Notes under the pieces: generated by a model
Seen by the model: only the letters and a program-made list of their open reading frames with translations
Databases searched by the model: none
Told to the model about the DNA's origin: nothing
DNA from: Clostridiales bacterium UBA6386
GTDB taxonomy: Bacteria; Bacillota; Clostridia; Oscillospirales; Oscillospiraceae
Assembly: GCA_002437585.1 (NCBI GenBank)
Contig: DJQM01000017.1
Location: forward strand, 21,631-85,630
Reading direction: 5' to 3'
Length of the DNA: 64,000 bases
Made by a program: the position numbers and the translations under genes
Shown here: piece by piece, positions 24,881 to 33,663 of the stretch
Layout: every line of letters starts with the position of its first letter
How positions within the stretch are numbered: position 1 is the stretch's first letter

Positions 24881-26122
24881 TTACGCTCCTTCGGACAGCT
24901 GCCGGTAGATGGCAAGCAGGGTCTCCAGATTGGTTTTCGGGTCGTGGGTCACCTGGGCATGGGCACGGGCCTTTTCTCCCAGGTCGGCGGCTCGGTCTTC
25001 CAGAGCGAACACCCGGCAGATGCCCTCAGCCAGTGCTTCCGGGGACACAGGCGGACAGAGAACGCCCTCCTCCGGGTCTAAAATGCTGGCCACGCCGCCC
25101 ACATTTGCCGCCACGCAGGGCGTTCCCAGGAGCATGGCTTCTCCCAGGGAATTGGGGGAATTTTCCATGGTGGAGGGCAGGACGAACACGTTGGCCTTCC
25201 GGTAATTTTCCTTCATCTGCTGGGCGGAAAGAGCGCCAAGGCAGGTGATTTTATCCGTTAAATGACTCTTTTTCGCAAGCTTTGCAAGATATTTTTCGTA
25301 GCCGTTCTGACGAAGGCCGGAAGTTAAAAAGGAGCGGCCGCAGACGCGGATTTTGGCATCCGGGTACTGCTTCAATATCTCCGGCATGGCCTCCAGGAGA
25401 AGGTGGAAGCCCTTGATGGGATAGGCGCAGCTGGAGGCGAAAATGCTGTGCTTTTCGCAGGTCTCATAAGACCACTGACCCTCGTAGAAGGGCTTTCGCA
25501 GAGTCTCATTGCAGAAATGATAGGTTAAATTGGGATTGATTTCCAGGGCGGTTTTCCGATCCCAGTCCGTGCGGCCGATGACATGGCGCAGTGTTTGCAG
25601 AGCCTGGATTTCCAGCTCTCCCCGCTGAGCATGGACGTGCTGCTGGTTGGCGATACTGTCTCCGCGGAGAAAATCCCGGAGGGTCTGGGGGGACAGGGCG
25701 GAGTTTGGCAGACCGTCGGTAAAATGGGGGGCAATCCGGCAGCAAAGACCCTGAATGCTGGCAACCGTTCGATCCAGCATTCCCGCCTGCGCGGCGGCGT
25801 TCACCATGGCCAGGGCGTGGTGATACTCCACCCCCCAGATGTGGATCACCTCCGGCCGATAGGCTTCCAATTCTTTTTGGAAGGCCTCCGCAAGCTCCGG
25901 GCGATAAATGTGAGCCGGGGTCTCCGGCACCGGGGCATAGCTGCACTCCTCGTCCAGTTGACCCGGCTCTCCGCCGCCCCGGTACAAAATCCGCAGGGTC
26001 ACATCCTGCTGGCGCAGATCGGACAGCACATGATCCACCCAGTTCACCTCGCCCGCTTTCTTGCCGGTGAGGGCCGTCCGGATGAGGCCGGGAGCGTTAT
26101 TGCACAGCCAGAGCAGCTTCAT
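24881..26122 (-). CDS. GT4 family glycosyltransferase
   Basis: 413 residues. KLLWLCNNAPGLIRTALTGK at the N-terminus, EVIHIWGVEYHHALAMVNAA, ASSCAYPIKGFHLLLEAMPE, and LPSTMENSPNSLGEAMLLG with the E-x7-E spacing of GT4 enzymes. The start at 26122 overlaps the upstream stop (ATGA), which rules out the longer open frame. Donor unknown. Confidence 0.83.
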   Translation of the reverse strand: MKLLWLCNNAPGLIRTALTGKKAGEVNWVDHVLSDLRQQDVTLRILYRGGGEPGQLDEECSYAPVPETPAHIYRPELAEAFQKELEAYRPEVIHIWGVEYHHALAMVNAAAQAGMLDRTVASIQGLCCRIAPHFTDGLPNSALSPQTLRDFLRGDSIANQQHVHAQRGELEIQALQTLRHVIGRTDWDRKTALEINPNLTYHFCNETLRKPFYEGQWSYETCEKHSIFASSCAYPIKGFHLLLEAMPEILKQYPDAKIRVCGRSFLTSGLRQNGYEKYLAKLAKKSHLTDKITCLGALSAQQMKENYRKANVFVLPSTMENSPNSLGEAMLLGTPCVAANVGGVASILDPEEGVLCPPVSPEALAEGICRVFALEDRAADLGEKARAHAQVTHDPKTNLETLLAIYRQLSEGA

Positions 26123-26952
26123 GGATTTTTCTCCTTTTTGACACTTTTCCCGCCGGAAAGAGCCTCTTTCCAGGCATATACGCGGCGAATGGCGGCATAA
26201 TAGGCACCGCTGTATTTGGGATCCTTGGATAGCTTCACACGGAGCTTCTGGAAGGTCAGAGCCATTAAGATGGCGTACTTCCGCTGCTCCCATTTGGGCA
26301 TGTAGGTGTCCATCAGCCGCTGCTGATCCGCCGCGTTGCGGGCTTTATGCTTCTCGCTGGCACTCTCCCCCGCCCCCTGGTAATTGGCGATGACCCGGTC
26401 GAGATACACCGGGGTGACGTTCTTTCCGCAGACCAGATACCAGAGCATTTCCCGGTCGGCCAGGATTTTGTAGCTTAAATCGTAGGGGTGCTCGGCGAAA
26501 ATGTCCGCCCGGTAGACGGTGGCCTGGTGGCAGATCATGGTGCGGTAGCAGCTCATCCGGGTGAACCGCTTGGGATATGCCCGCACCTGGCCGGTCTGGC
26601 GGTCGAAGCAGCTGCCGTAATACAGCGGTGCCCGGGTACGCTCGATGGTGGGGGCAATGTCCGCCAGCACCCGGTTGTCGTAGAGCCAGTCTCCGGCGTT
26701 CATGAAGATCAGGTAATCGCCGGTGGCTTCCTGAACCGCCTGATTCATGGCATCGTAAATGCCGGTGTCCTTTTTTTGCTCCAGGTGAATCCGCTCGTCG
26801 GAAGGAATCTTTTCCACGGAGCCGTCTGTGGAAAAGCCGTCCTTCACGATGATCTCAAAGTTTTCGTAGGTCTGAAGCAGAGTGTCTGAGACTGTGGCAA
26901 TCAAGTCTTCCCCGGCGTTCAGGCACACCGTAATGATACTGAAGCGAATCAT
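26119..26952 (-). CDS. WcaE-like GT2 family glycosyltransferase
   Basis: 277 residues. Unlike the other GT2 genes it carries FSIITVCLNAGEDLIATVSD, IIVKDGFSTDGSVEKI and KDTGIYDAMNQAVQEATGDY then LIFMNAGDWLYDN, the pattern of WcaE/WbbD-like enzymes (S-x-x-D-x-G-x-YDAMNKG, then N-x-GD). The first acidic motif, normally DGGSTDGT, is shifted to KDGFSTDGS. The start at 26952 overlaps the upstream stop (ATGA). Confidence 0.85.
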   Translation of the reverse strand: MIRFSIITVCLNAGEDLIATVSDTLLQTYENFEIIVKDGFSTDGSVEKIPSDERIHLEQKKDTGIYDAMNQAVQEATGDYLIFMNAGDWLYDNRVLADIAPTIERTRAPLYYGSCFDRQTGQVRAYPKRFTRMSCYRTMICHQATVYRADIFAEHPYDLSYKILADREMLWYLVCGKNVTPVYLDRVIANYQGAGESASEKHKARNAADQQRLMDTYMPKWEQRKYAILMALTFQKLRVKLSKDPKYSGAYYAAIRRVYAWKEALSGGKSVKKEKNP

Positions 26953-28055
26953 TTCCCACACTCCTGTAGGTAATCCATATGGGCTTTGGCCATATTTTCA
27001 AGGGTGTAATTCTGGATTTTTTTCAGGGAAATCCGACCCATAGCAGACATATCTGAGGAAAGAAGCTCCCGCAGGCGATAAGCCAGGGCGTTCTCGTCCG
27101 CCACGGGGACGAGATAGCCGTTGACCCCGTTTTCCACCAGCTCCATGCCGGCCACGCACCGGTCGGTGGTGACCACCGGCAGGCCGTAGGCCATGGCCTC
27201 GTTGATGACAAGACCCCAGATGTCCTCCCGGGTGGGAAGGACAAAGGCATCCGCCGCCTTGTAGTATTCCGCCAGCTCCGCCTTGGGCTTGAAGCCCACA
27301 AAATGGACGTTCGTAAGACCCAGCGTTTCCCGCAGCGCCGTATATTCGGGCGTTGCCTCGCCGCCGACAAAATAAATGCCCACGGTTTTGTCCAATTGGG
27401 CCGCGGCCTTCAGAAGCACGTCAAAGCCCTTTCTGGGGATGAACTGACCGATGGCAAGAAGCATTTTGGCTTCCCCAATACCCAGCTTTTGCCGGATTTC
27501 CAGTTTTTCCGACTGGGGCACCACATCGGGCAGAATCTCCGCCTGGTAGAAGGAGGAAAAGGGGTATTCCCGGATGTTTTCCGGCTTCGCGCCATAGTGA
27601 ATCAGGTAGCGGGTGGTCTCCTTGCCGGTGCTGAGCCAGCGATCCGCAAGGCGCACCAAAAACCGCTTACAGGCAAATTTCAGTTTGCCGTCCGGACGGA
27701 TGAGACCGCCATCCACCTCCATGGTGAAGGGGATGCCCCGCAGGCGCATGGAGAGCATGGCAAGAATGGCCGTGGGGGAGGAATAGCCGCCGACGAAAAT
27801 GGCGTCATACTTCCCTTTTTTCAGCCATTTGCAGACATCGAAGCAAAGCTGCTTGCCCCCTACCGTGCAGGTGGTTTTCAGCTGGACGGAGCGGAAGCCC
27901 CCCTGCCCCGGCTCGAACCACTTGGCATCCCGGTGGGACACGTCCGCACAGGGGCGGGAATAGAGTACCGTCACCTGAGCGGTCTTGCCCAGCTCGTCGA
28001 AAAACCGAACCCGGTATGGCGAGGCATAGGTGGTCAAAAACAGGATCCGCTTCAT
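26949..28055 (-). CDS. GT4 family glycosyltransferase
   Basis: 368 residues. It starts RILFLTTYASPYRVRFFDEL, then IFVGGYSSPTAILAMLSMRL, GQFIPRKGFDVLLKAAAQLD and LPTREDIWGLVINEAMAYG (E-x7-E), VENGVNGYLV. This resembles GT4 enzymes of capsule loci that lack a long acceptor domain. Overlaps the licD stop by four bases. Confidence 0.87.
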   Translation of the reverse strand: MKRILFLTTYASPYRVRFFDELGKTAQVTVLYSRPCADVSHRDAKWFEPGQGGFRSVQLKTTCTVGGKQLCFDVCKWLKKGKYDAIFVGGYSSPTAILAMLSMRLRGIPFTMEVDGGLIRPDGKLKFACKRFLVRLADRWLSTGKETTRYLIHYGAKPENIREYPFSSFYQAEILPDVVPQSEKLEIRQKLGIGEAKMLLAIGQFIPRKGFDVLLKAAAQLDKTVGIYFVGGEATPEYTALRETLGLTNVHFVGFKPKAELAEYYKAADAFVLPTREDIWGLVINEAMAYGLPVVTTDRCVAGMELVENGVNGYLVPVADENALAYRLRELLSSDMSAMGRISLKKIQNYTLENMAKAHMDYLQECGK

Positions 28056-28876
28056 GGTTCCTCCCCAAAGTCGATTTCTACGATCTGATGGCGGTTTTCC
28101 CGGCTGTCCTCCGGGGGCAGGGTCATATAATCGCCATACATGGAGCGAAGATACCCGTCATAGTCCCCGGGGCCCGGGAAGGTCTCCCCCTCGAAGGTGT
28201 AGGAGGCCAGATTTTCCAGCCACTCCCGGCGAAAATACCTGGTGGTGCTTCCCGGGTACTGCTGCTGCACCGTCTGGGATTCCGGATAGGATTCCGCAAG
28301 GGCATCATAGCCCTTGGCCAGGTCACGCTGGCTGACAAACAGGGCTTTGAGCTGGTAGTACAGATACCCAAGCCGCTTTTTCCAGAGGAAGCGGCCGTTT
28401 TCCATCCAGGGTCGGTAGCCGGATTTCATCAGCTTCGTCCGGTAGATGGAGCGTAGGCGGCGATCCAGCTTCTTCCGCTCGGCTTCCGTTTCCGGGGCAT
28501 TGTCGCAGGGAAAAATGTCCACATAGAAGCCGTTTTCCTTGAGACGGCGGGTTTTCTTGTCCTCTAAATAGACGGTTCCCCGCTTCATGACCTTGCCGAA
28601 GGGCAGGCCGTAGTTTGGCTCCGAGTACCAGTTCTGGAAAAAGAACTCCGGCTTCAGCTTTTCCGGGGCGATCCGGCAGAATTTCTCATAATCCGGCCGG
28701 AGCATACTCATGTCCATGTCATCATCCCAGGGAATAAATCCCTGATGGCGCACCGCCCCCAGGAAGGTGCCGTGGGCAATAAAATAATGGATATCGTTTT
28801 CCTCGCAGACCCGCTCGATCTCCCGGGCAATTTCCAGCTGGGTCAGCTGAACCCGGCGCAGGGTTTTGGGATCCAT
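28052..28876 (-). CDS. LicD-family phosphotransferase
   Basis: 274 residues. HGTFLGAVRHQGFIPWDDDM near 40-60 is the diagnostic LicD motif with the acidic metal-binding cluster DDDMD; GFYVDIFPCDNAPETEAER is the second LicD motif. LicD-type enzymes transfer phosphocholine or other phospho-substituents, for example phosphoethanolamine or sugar phosphates, to cell-surface glycans. No choline kinase, cytidylyltransferase or choline transporter is in the window, so the transferred group is open. The ATG overlaps the polymerase stop by one base (TGATG). Confidence 0.87.
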   Translation of the reverse strand: MDPKTLRRVQLTQLEIAREIERVCEENDIHYFIAHGTFLGAVRHQGFIPWDDDMDMSMLRPDYEKFCRIAPEKLKPEFFFQNWYSEPNYGLPFGKVMKRGTVYLEDKKTRRLKENGFYVDIFPCDNAPETEAERKKLDRRLRSIYRTKLMKSGYRPWMENGRFLWKKRLGYLYYQLKALFVSQRDLAKGYDALAESYPESQTVQQQYPGSTTRYFRREWLENLASYTFEGETFPGPGDYDGYLRSMYGDYMTLPPEDSRENRHQIVEIDFGEEP

Positions 28877-30141
28877 CAGCCTTCCTCCTTTGTGCGTTTT
28901 GGCAGCACCTGCTCGGTAAAAGCCATGCAGGGAAACAGCCAGAAGAACAGATCGGCCACAAGATTCTGGGTGTTGAAGGACAGGAACAGAATCCCCAGCA
29001 GAATCAGATTTCCGATGATTCTGCGGTTTCTGTCCCAGAGCATTTTCACCCACACCGCCACGCTCAGGCCGCCGCCAAAGACACCCGTGGCCGCGAAGAG
29101 CACCAGAGTGGAGGTGGTATTGTGATTGGTGCCGTGGAGCACCGGATGGAATTTTGCCCCCAGAAGGGGGTGCTGGGCGAAAAAGCGTAGATCCGTAAAA
29201 TAGGCGTTGATCCGGTCAACCAACGATTCGGAATCCGTGGTCAGCCGGGTAACGATGTCGCCGAACTCAAAGAGGATGCTGTTGCCATAAAGAATCCGCT
29301 TGGTTTTCAGCAGATACAGCACCACCAGCACCACCGCCGCCAGACCCGCCAGAAGTACCGCCAGGGTGCGTCTTCCCTGCTTCGTCCGGTGGTAGCCCTT
29401 GTCGAAGAACAGAAAGGCGGCAAACACCACCAGCTCGATCATGCCGGGGACAGAGAAGGTACTGACCATGGTCAGGGTCAGCACGGCACTGATGAGCCAG
29501 GTCTTCCAGGGCTTGTCCCAATTGGCCGTATAATGGTTCAGGTACAGCCCCAGGATCAGGAAATACTGATAGACACCCGGCTCCCGGAACAGGCCGAAAT
29601 TCCGGTGCCAGTAGGGCTCCGTGCCCGTAAAGCACAGGCCGAAGTCGTAAAACCACATACCCGCCGGATTGATCCAGATTTTCGGCTTGAACACGTCCCC
29701 CCAGACCAGATGCCGCAGGCCATAGGTAGCCAGCAGCGAATAGGCCGAAAGCACCGCAAGGATCACGAGATAAGTCTTGGCCACCCGGCGGCTGTCCGTA
29801 AAATAGGTCAGGAACACCGCGAACACCGGACACACGGCGATACTCAGATACATCATCTGCCAGTCCCGTTTCAGAATCATGACAAGCAGGTACAAGCCCA
29901 GAGGCGCCGCCATCAAAAGCATCCGTTTATCCGTAAGGATTTCCCGAAGGCAGTTCCGGTTCACGATCAGGAAGGCCAGACCCGTCAGCACCATTACCGC
30001 GAGCAATGCCAGCTGAGAGGGATAAAAGCCCAGCCGCAAGGAGGAAATCAGGGTGTCCCGGGTCAGAAGCAGCAGGGCAAAAAGCATCACCCCGAAGGCG
30101 GCTGGCCAGAATCGGCCCTTAGGAAAGGGGTATTGCTTCAT
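28876..30141 (-). CDS. wzy: Wzy-like polysaccharide polymerase / O-antigen ligase family membrane protein
   Basis: 421 residues, about 10-11 transmembrane helices, with one long loop around residues 165-200 (PAGMWFYDFGLCFTGTEPYW, HRNFGLFREPGVYQYFLIL) before further helices. The FREPGVYQ motif and a second loop with HPLLGAKFHPVLHGTNHNT are typical of Wzy/WaaL-family proteins. It should join flipped repeat units outside the membrane. It is coupled to the upstream GT4 by ATGA overlap. Confidence 0.82.
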   Translation of the reverse strand: MKQYPFPKGRFWPAAFGVMLFALLLLTRDTLISSLRLGFYPSQLALLAVMVLTGLAFLIVNRNCLREILTDKRMLLMAAPLGLYLLVMILKRDWQMMYLSIAVCPVFAVFLTYFTDSRRVAKTYLVILAVLSAYSLLATYGLRHLVWGDVFKPKIWINPAGMWFYDFGLCFTGTEPYWHRNFGLFREPGVYQYFLILGLYLNHYTANWDKPWKTWLISAVLTLTMVSTFSVPGMIELVVFAAFLFFDKGYHRTKQGRRTLAVLLAGLAAVVLVVLYLLKTKRILYGNSILFEFGDIVTRLTTDSESLVDRINAYFTDLRFFAQHPLLGAKFHPVLHGTNHNTTSTLVLFAATGVFGGGLSVAVWVKMLWDRNRRIIGNLILLGILFLSFNTQNLVADLFFWLFPCMAFTEQVLPKRTKEEG

Positions 30142-31247
30142 AGGGTTTTCCCTCCTGTCAGTTCCAGTATGGCATCGCGCAGGTGCGCCGACCCCCTGGG
30201 TACGGCAATGCCGCCGTAGGCCTTCGCCACCTCCTCGCAGGCGGTGTCCTGGTAGACCACCGTCTTGGTGCCGCAGCAGCAGGCCTCCAGCACGGTCATG
30301 CCGAAGGTCTCCTCGGTGCTGGGGCAGACGAATACGTCCGCAGCGGTGTAGGCCTGCGCCAATTGCCGGACATTGTCCGTTCTGGGAAGACCCAGAATTT
30401 CCGCCGGAAGGGCGGCCAGCTGCTTTTCATTCAGACCGATGAGGACAATTTGGTATTCCTCACTCAGAAGTCTGGAAAGCTCCAGGAAATCCTTCAGACC
30501 CTTCCGCGCCTCCCAGACGCTGGCAACGCCCAGAATGATTATCTTGTTTTCCAGCTGGTATTTCTCCCGGAAATCTCCGGGCGTTGGCCTAAAAATGGAC
30601 TTGTCCACCTGATTGTAGATAACCTCTATGGGGTAGTCCTTCAGAAAGCTCTCCTTCACCCGACCCTCCAGCCAGCGAGAAGGCACGGTCAGGGTCAGGT
30701 TGGGAATGCCCGTAAAGAGGGCGCGCTTGCGAAGGTAGTTTTTCCGGCTGTTGTCCGCGAGGATGCTGTCGGGATAAGTGCCCTTCTGAGGGCAGTCATG
30801 GCAGCCGGTTTTCCACTTTTCGCAGCCCACATAGTCAAAATAGGCACAGTGGCCGGTGAAGGCCCAGCAGTCGTGGAGTGTCCAGTGAATTTCCTTCCCG
30901 CAGGCGCGCAGGTAGGAAAACAGCTCCCCCACATGCAGATAATAGCCGTGCAGGTTGTGAAGCCAGATTACGTCCGGGTCGTACTCCCGCACCCAGCGAA
31001 GAAATTTCCTTGTCGCCTGCCGGGAGCCGAAGCCGGCGTTGTCTAAGACGCGGCTTTCCAGGCCGTGGATTTGGTTATCCAGATTGGAGCCGATGCGCAC
31101 CGTGGTCACATCGTCGCAGTTGGCAGCCATTCTTCCGTAGGCGAGCACGCAGGTATGCCCCTGGGCGCTCAAAGCCCGGCACTGATCTGCCGCGATCCGG
31201 CCGGTGCTGCCGTAGCCTGCCGTTACGTTGAGAAACAGATATCTCAC
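30138..31247 (-). CDS. GT4 family glycosyltransferase
   Basis: 369 residues. RYLFLNVTAGYGSTGRIAAD at the start, HNLHGYYLHVGELFSYLRAC, HWTLHDCWAFTGHCAYFDYV with a Cys-rich segment (VGCEKWKTGCHDCPQKGTYP), GVASVWEARKGLKDFLELSR and STEETFGMTVLEACCCGTKT (E-x7-E). The Cys-containing loop is a known feature of a capsule GT4 branch. The GTG at 31247 with GGAGG six bases upstream is the start; the TTG-led extension overlaps the capG stop. Confidence 0.85.
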   Translation of the reverse strand: MRYLFLNVTAGYGSTGRIAADQCRALSAQGHTCVLAYGRMAANCDDVTTVRIGSNLDNQIHGLESRVLDNAGFGSRQATRKFLRWVREYDPDVIWLHNLHGYYLHVGELFSYLRACGKEIHWTLHDCWAFTGHCAYFDYVGCEKWKTGCHDCPQKGTYPDSILADNSRKNYLRKRALFTGIPNLTLTVPSRWLEGRVKESFLKDYPIEVIYNQVDKSIFRPTPGDFREKYQLENKIIILGVASVWEARKGLKDFLELSRLLSEEYQIVLIGLNEKQLAALPAEILGLPRTDNVRQLAQAYTAADVFVCPSTEETFGMTVLEACCCGTKTVVYQDTACEEVAKAYGGIAVPRGSAHLRDAILELTGGKTL

Positions 31248-31264
31248 GTCCTCGCCTCCTTGCT

Positions 31265-32440
31265 TCAAAACTTCCGCCAGACCATTTTGTCCACCACGCC
31301 GGTGTAGGACTGGATGATTCTGACCACCTTATCGGACACGTTCTCGTCCCGGTAGTCGGGGACGGGAATGCCATAGTCGCCGTTTTTGTTCATTTCCACC
31401 GCCACGTCCACCGCCTGAAGAAGACCCTTTTCGTCGATGCCGGAGAGGATAAAGCAGCCCTTGTCCAGAGCCTCCGGCCGCTCGGTGGAGGTGCGGATGC
31501 ACACCGCCGGGAAGGGGCGGCCGATGGAAGTAAAGAAGCTGGATTCCTCCGGCAGGGTGCCGGAATCGGACACCACACAGAAGGCGTTCATTTGCAGGCA
31601 GTTGTAGTCGTGAAAGCCCAAAGGCTCGTGCTGAATCACCCGCTTGTCAAGGACAAAGCCGCTTTGCGCCAGCCGCTTTTTCGAGCGGGGATGGCAGGAA
31701 TAGAGAATGGGCATGTCGTATTTTTCCGCCATGGCGTTGATTGCCGTAAAGAGGGACAGGAAATTTTTCTCGGTGTCGATGTTTTCCTCCCGGTGGGCAG
31801 ACAGAAGAATGTACTTGCCCCTCTCAAGACCCAGGCGGGCATGAATGTCGGAAGCTTCGATTTTGGGTAAATTCCGGTGGAGCACCTCGGCCATGGGAGA
31901 GCCGGTGACGTAGGTGCGCTCTCTGGGCAGGCCTGTGTCCGCCAGATACCGGCGGGCGTGCTCGGAATAGGCCATGTTCACGTCGGAAATGATGTCCACA
32001 ATCCGCCGGTTGGTTTCCTCCGGCAGGCACTCGTCCTTGCAGCGGTTCCCCGCCTCCATGTGGAAAATGGGGATGTGCAGCCGCTTGGCTCCGATGACGG
32101 ACAGGCAGGAATTGGTATCTCCCAGCACCAGCACCGCGTCGGGCTTCAGATGCGCCATCAGCTGATAGGACTCAGAAATGATGTTGCCCATGGTCTGCCC
32201 CAGGTTCGCGCCCACGGCATTCAGGTACACCTCCGGGTCGGCAAGCTCCAGATCATGGAAGAATACGCCGTTCAGGTTATAGTCGTAGTTCTGCCCCGTA
32301 TGCGCCAGAATCACGTCGAAGTATTTCCGGGTTTTGTTGATGACCGCCGCCAGCCGAATGATCTCCGGCCGGGTGCCGACAATGATCAAAAGCTTTAATT
32401 TTCCGTTATTCTGAAAGGAAACGCTGGAATAATCCGCCAT
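31265..32440 (-). CDS. capG: UDP-N-acetylhexosamine 2-epimerase CapG (UDP-L-FucNAc synthesis)
   Basis: 391 residues of the non-hydrolysing UDP-GlcNAc 2-epimerase (WecB) fold: LLIIVGTRPEIIRLAAVINK, HTGQNYDYNLNGVFFHDLEL, VLVLGDTNSCLSVIGAKRL, FHMEAGNRCKDECLPEETNR and VVSDSGTLPEESSFF. Directly following capE and capF it should be CapG/FnlC, which epimerises C2 of UDP-2-acetamido-2,6-dideoxy-L-talose to UDP-L-FucNAc. The ATG at 32440 follows AAAGGAGAAACT. Known pathway; assignment by motif and order. Confidence 0.9.
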   Translation of the reverse strand: MADYSSVSFQNNGKLKLLIIVGTRPEIIRLAAVINKTRKYFDVILAHTGQNYDYNLNGVFFHDLELADPEVYLNAVGANLGQTMGNIISESYQLMAHLKPDAVLVLGDTNSCLSVIGAKRLHIPIFHMEAGNRCKDECLPEETNRRIVDIISDVNMAYSEHARRYLADTGLPRERTYVTGSPMAEVLHRNLPKIEASDIHARLGLERGKYILLSAHREENIDTEKNFLSLFTAINAMAEKYDMPILYSCHPRSKKRLAQSGFVLDKRVIQHEPLGFHDYNCLQMNAFCVVSDSGTLPEESSFFTSIGRPFPAVCIRTSTERPEALDKGCFILSGIDEKGLLQAVDVAVEMNKNGDYGIPVPDYRDENVSDKVVRIIQSYTGVVDKMVWRKF

Positions 32441-32450
32441 AGTTTCTCCT

Positions 32451-33650
32451 TTATACCGGTTCAAAGAAGGTGTCAGGTTTTTCCGGATCGAAGCACTCGT
32501 TTGCCCACATGAAGGTCACGAGGTCTTCCGTTTCGGACAGATTTGTGATGCTGTGGGTATAGCCCGGGAGCATGTGTACCGCCTGGATTTCTTCCCCGGA
32601 AACCGCAAAATTCAGCACCTCATCGGTTCCGATTTTCCGCTGCTGGATCAGACCCCGGCCGGAAACCACGATGAAAAATTCCCACTTGGTGTTGTGCCAG
32701 TGCTGACCCTTGGTAACGCCGGGTCGGGAAATGTTCACACTGAACTGGCCGCAGTTTTCGGTTTTCAGCAGCTCCGTGAAGCTGCCCCGGATATCCACGT
32801 TGGTTTTCGGGGTAAAAACTGCCTTCTCTGCGGGCAGATAGGACAGATAAGTGGAGTAGAGCTTCTTGGCAAAGCTGCCTGCCGGGATTTCCGGCATTTT
32901 CAGGGTCTGGGGCTGTGCCTGGAAAGCATCCAGAAGCTTCACGATTTCCCCCAGAGTGACGCTGTGGGTCACGGGAGCCGCGCAGAATCTGCCGTCCGCC
33001 CGGAACACCGGACGCAGGCCGTCAAAATCACAGCGGTGAGCCTTCCCTTCCAGGGCGTCCAGCATTTCCGCCACCAGATCATCGATGTACAGCATTTCCA
33101 GCCGGACAGCGGGGTCGCTGACCTGGATGGACAGGTCGTGGGCGTAGTTATAGCAGAAGGTAGCCACCACGCTGTTGTAGTTAGGACGGCACCATTTGCC
33201 AAAGAGATTGGGGAACCGGTACACCAGCACCCTTGCCCCGGTTTCCTGGGCATAGCGGAAGAACAAGTCCTCCCCTGCCTTCTTGGACTTGCCGTAGTCC
33301 CCTTCCGCGTAACGGCCAATGAGGGTGGCCTGAATGGAGGAAGAGAGCATCACCGGGCAGGTGTTGTGATATTTTTTCAGGGTACCCAGCAGCGTGGAGG
33401 CGAAGCCAAGGTTTCCCGCCATGAATTCTTCCGCGTTCTGGGGCCGGTTCACCCCGGCAAGATTGAAAACAAAGTCCGCGTTTTGGCAGCCTTCCTCCAA
33501 AGCTTCCGCGGGAGAATCCTTGTCGTAAAGGTAGAGGTTGTCAACCGAAAGGTTGGGTCTCGTTCTGTCCGTGCCGTTTCGCAGGCAGCGAAGAGCTGCG
33601 GTGAGATTTTTTCCCACGAATCCGGCGGCACCGGTAATCAGGATGTTCAT
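32451..33650 (-). CDS. capF: Bifunctional epimerase/reductase CapF (UDP-L-FucNAc synthesis)
   Basis: 399 residues with two domains. Residues 1-280 are a short-chain dehydrogenase: ILITGAAGFVGKNLTAAL and the YxxxK motif in GDYGKSKKAGEDLFF. Residues about 285-399 form a cupin: TKGQHWHNTKWEFFIVVSGR and MLPGYTHSITNLSETEDLVT. This NAD(P)-reductase plus cupin layout is diagnostic of CapF/FnlB. The cupin epimerises C3 and the SDR reduces C4 of the 4-keto sugar made by CapE. SD-like GAGGGGG lies before the ATG at 33650. Confidence 0.93.
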   Translation of the reverse strand: MNILITGAAGFVGKNLTAALRCLRNGTDRTRPNLSVDNLYLYDKDSPAEALEEGCQNADFVFNLAGVNRPQNAEEFMAGNLGFASTLLGTLKKYHNTCPVMLSSSIQATLIGRYAEGDYGKSKKAGEDLFFRYAQETGARVLVYRFPNLFGKWCRPNYNSVVATFCYNYAHDLSIQVSDPAVRLEMLYIDDLVAEMLDALEGKAHRCDFDGLRPVFRADGRFCAAPVTHSVTLGEIVKLLDAFQAQPQTLKMPEIPAGSFAKKLYSTYLSYLPAEKAVFTPKTNVDIRGSFTELLKTENCGQFSVNISRPGVTKGQHWHNTKWEFFIVVSGRGLIQQRKIGTDEVLNFAVSGEEIQAVHMLPGYTHSITNLSETEDLVTFMWANECFDPEKPDTFFEPV

Positions 33651-33663
33651 AGCGGCTACCCCC

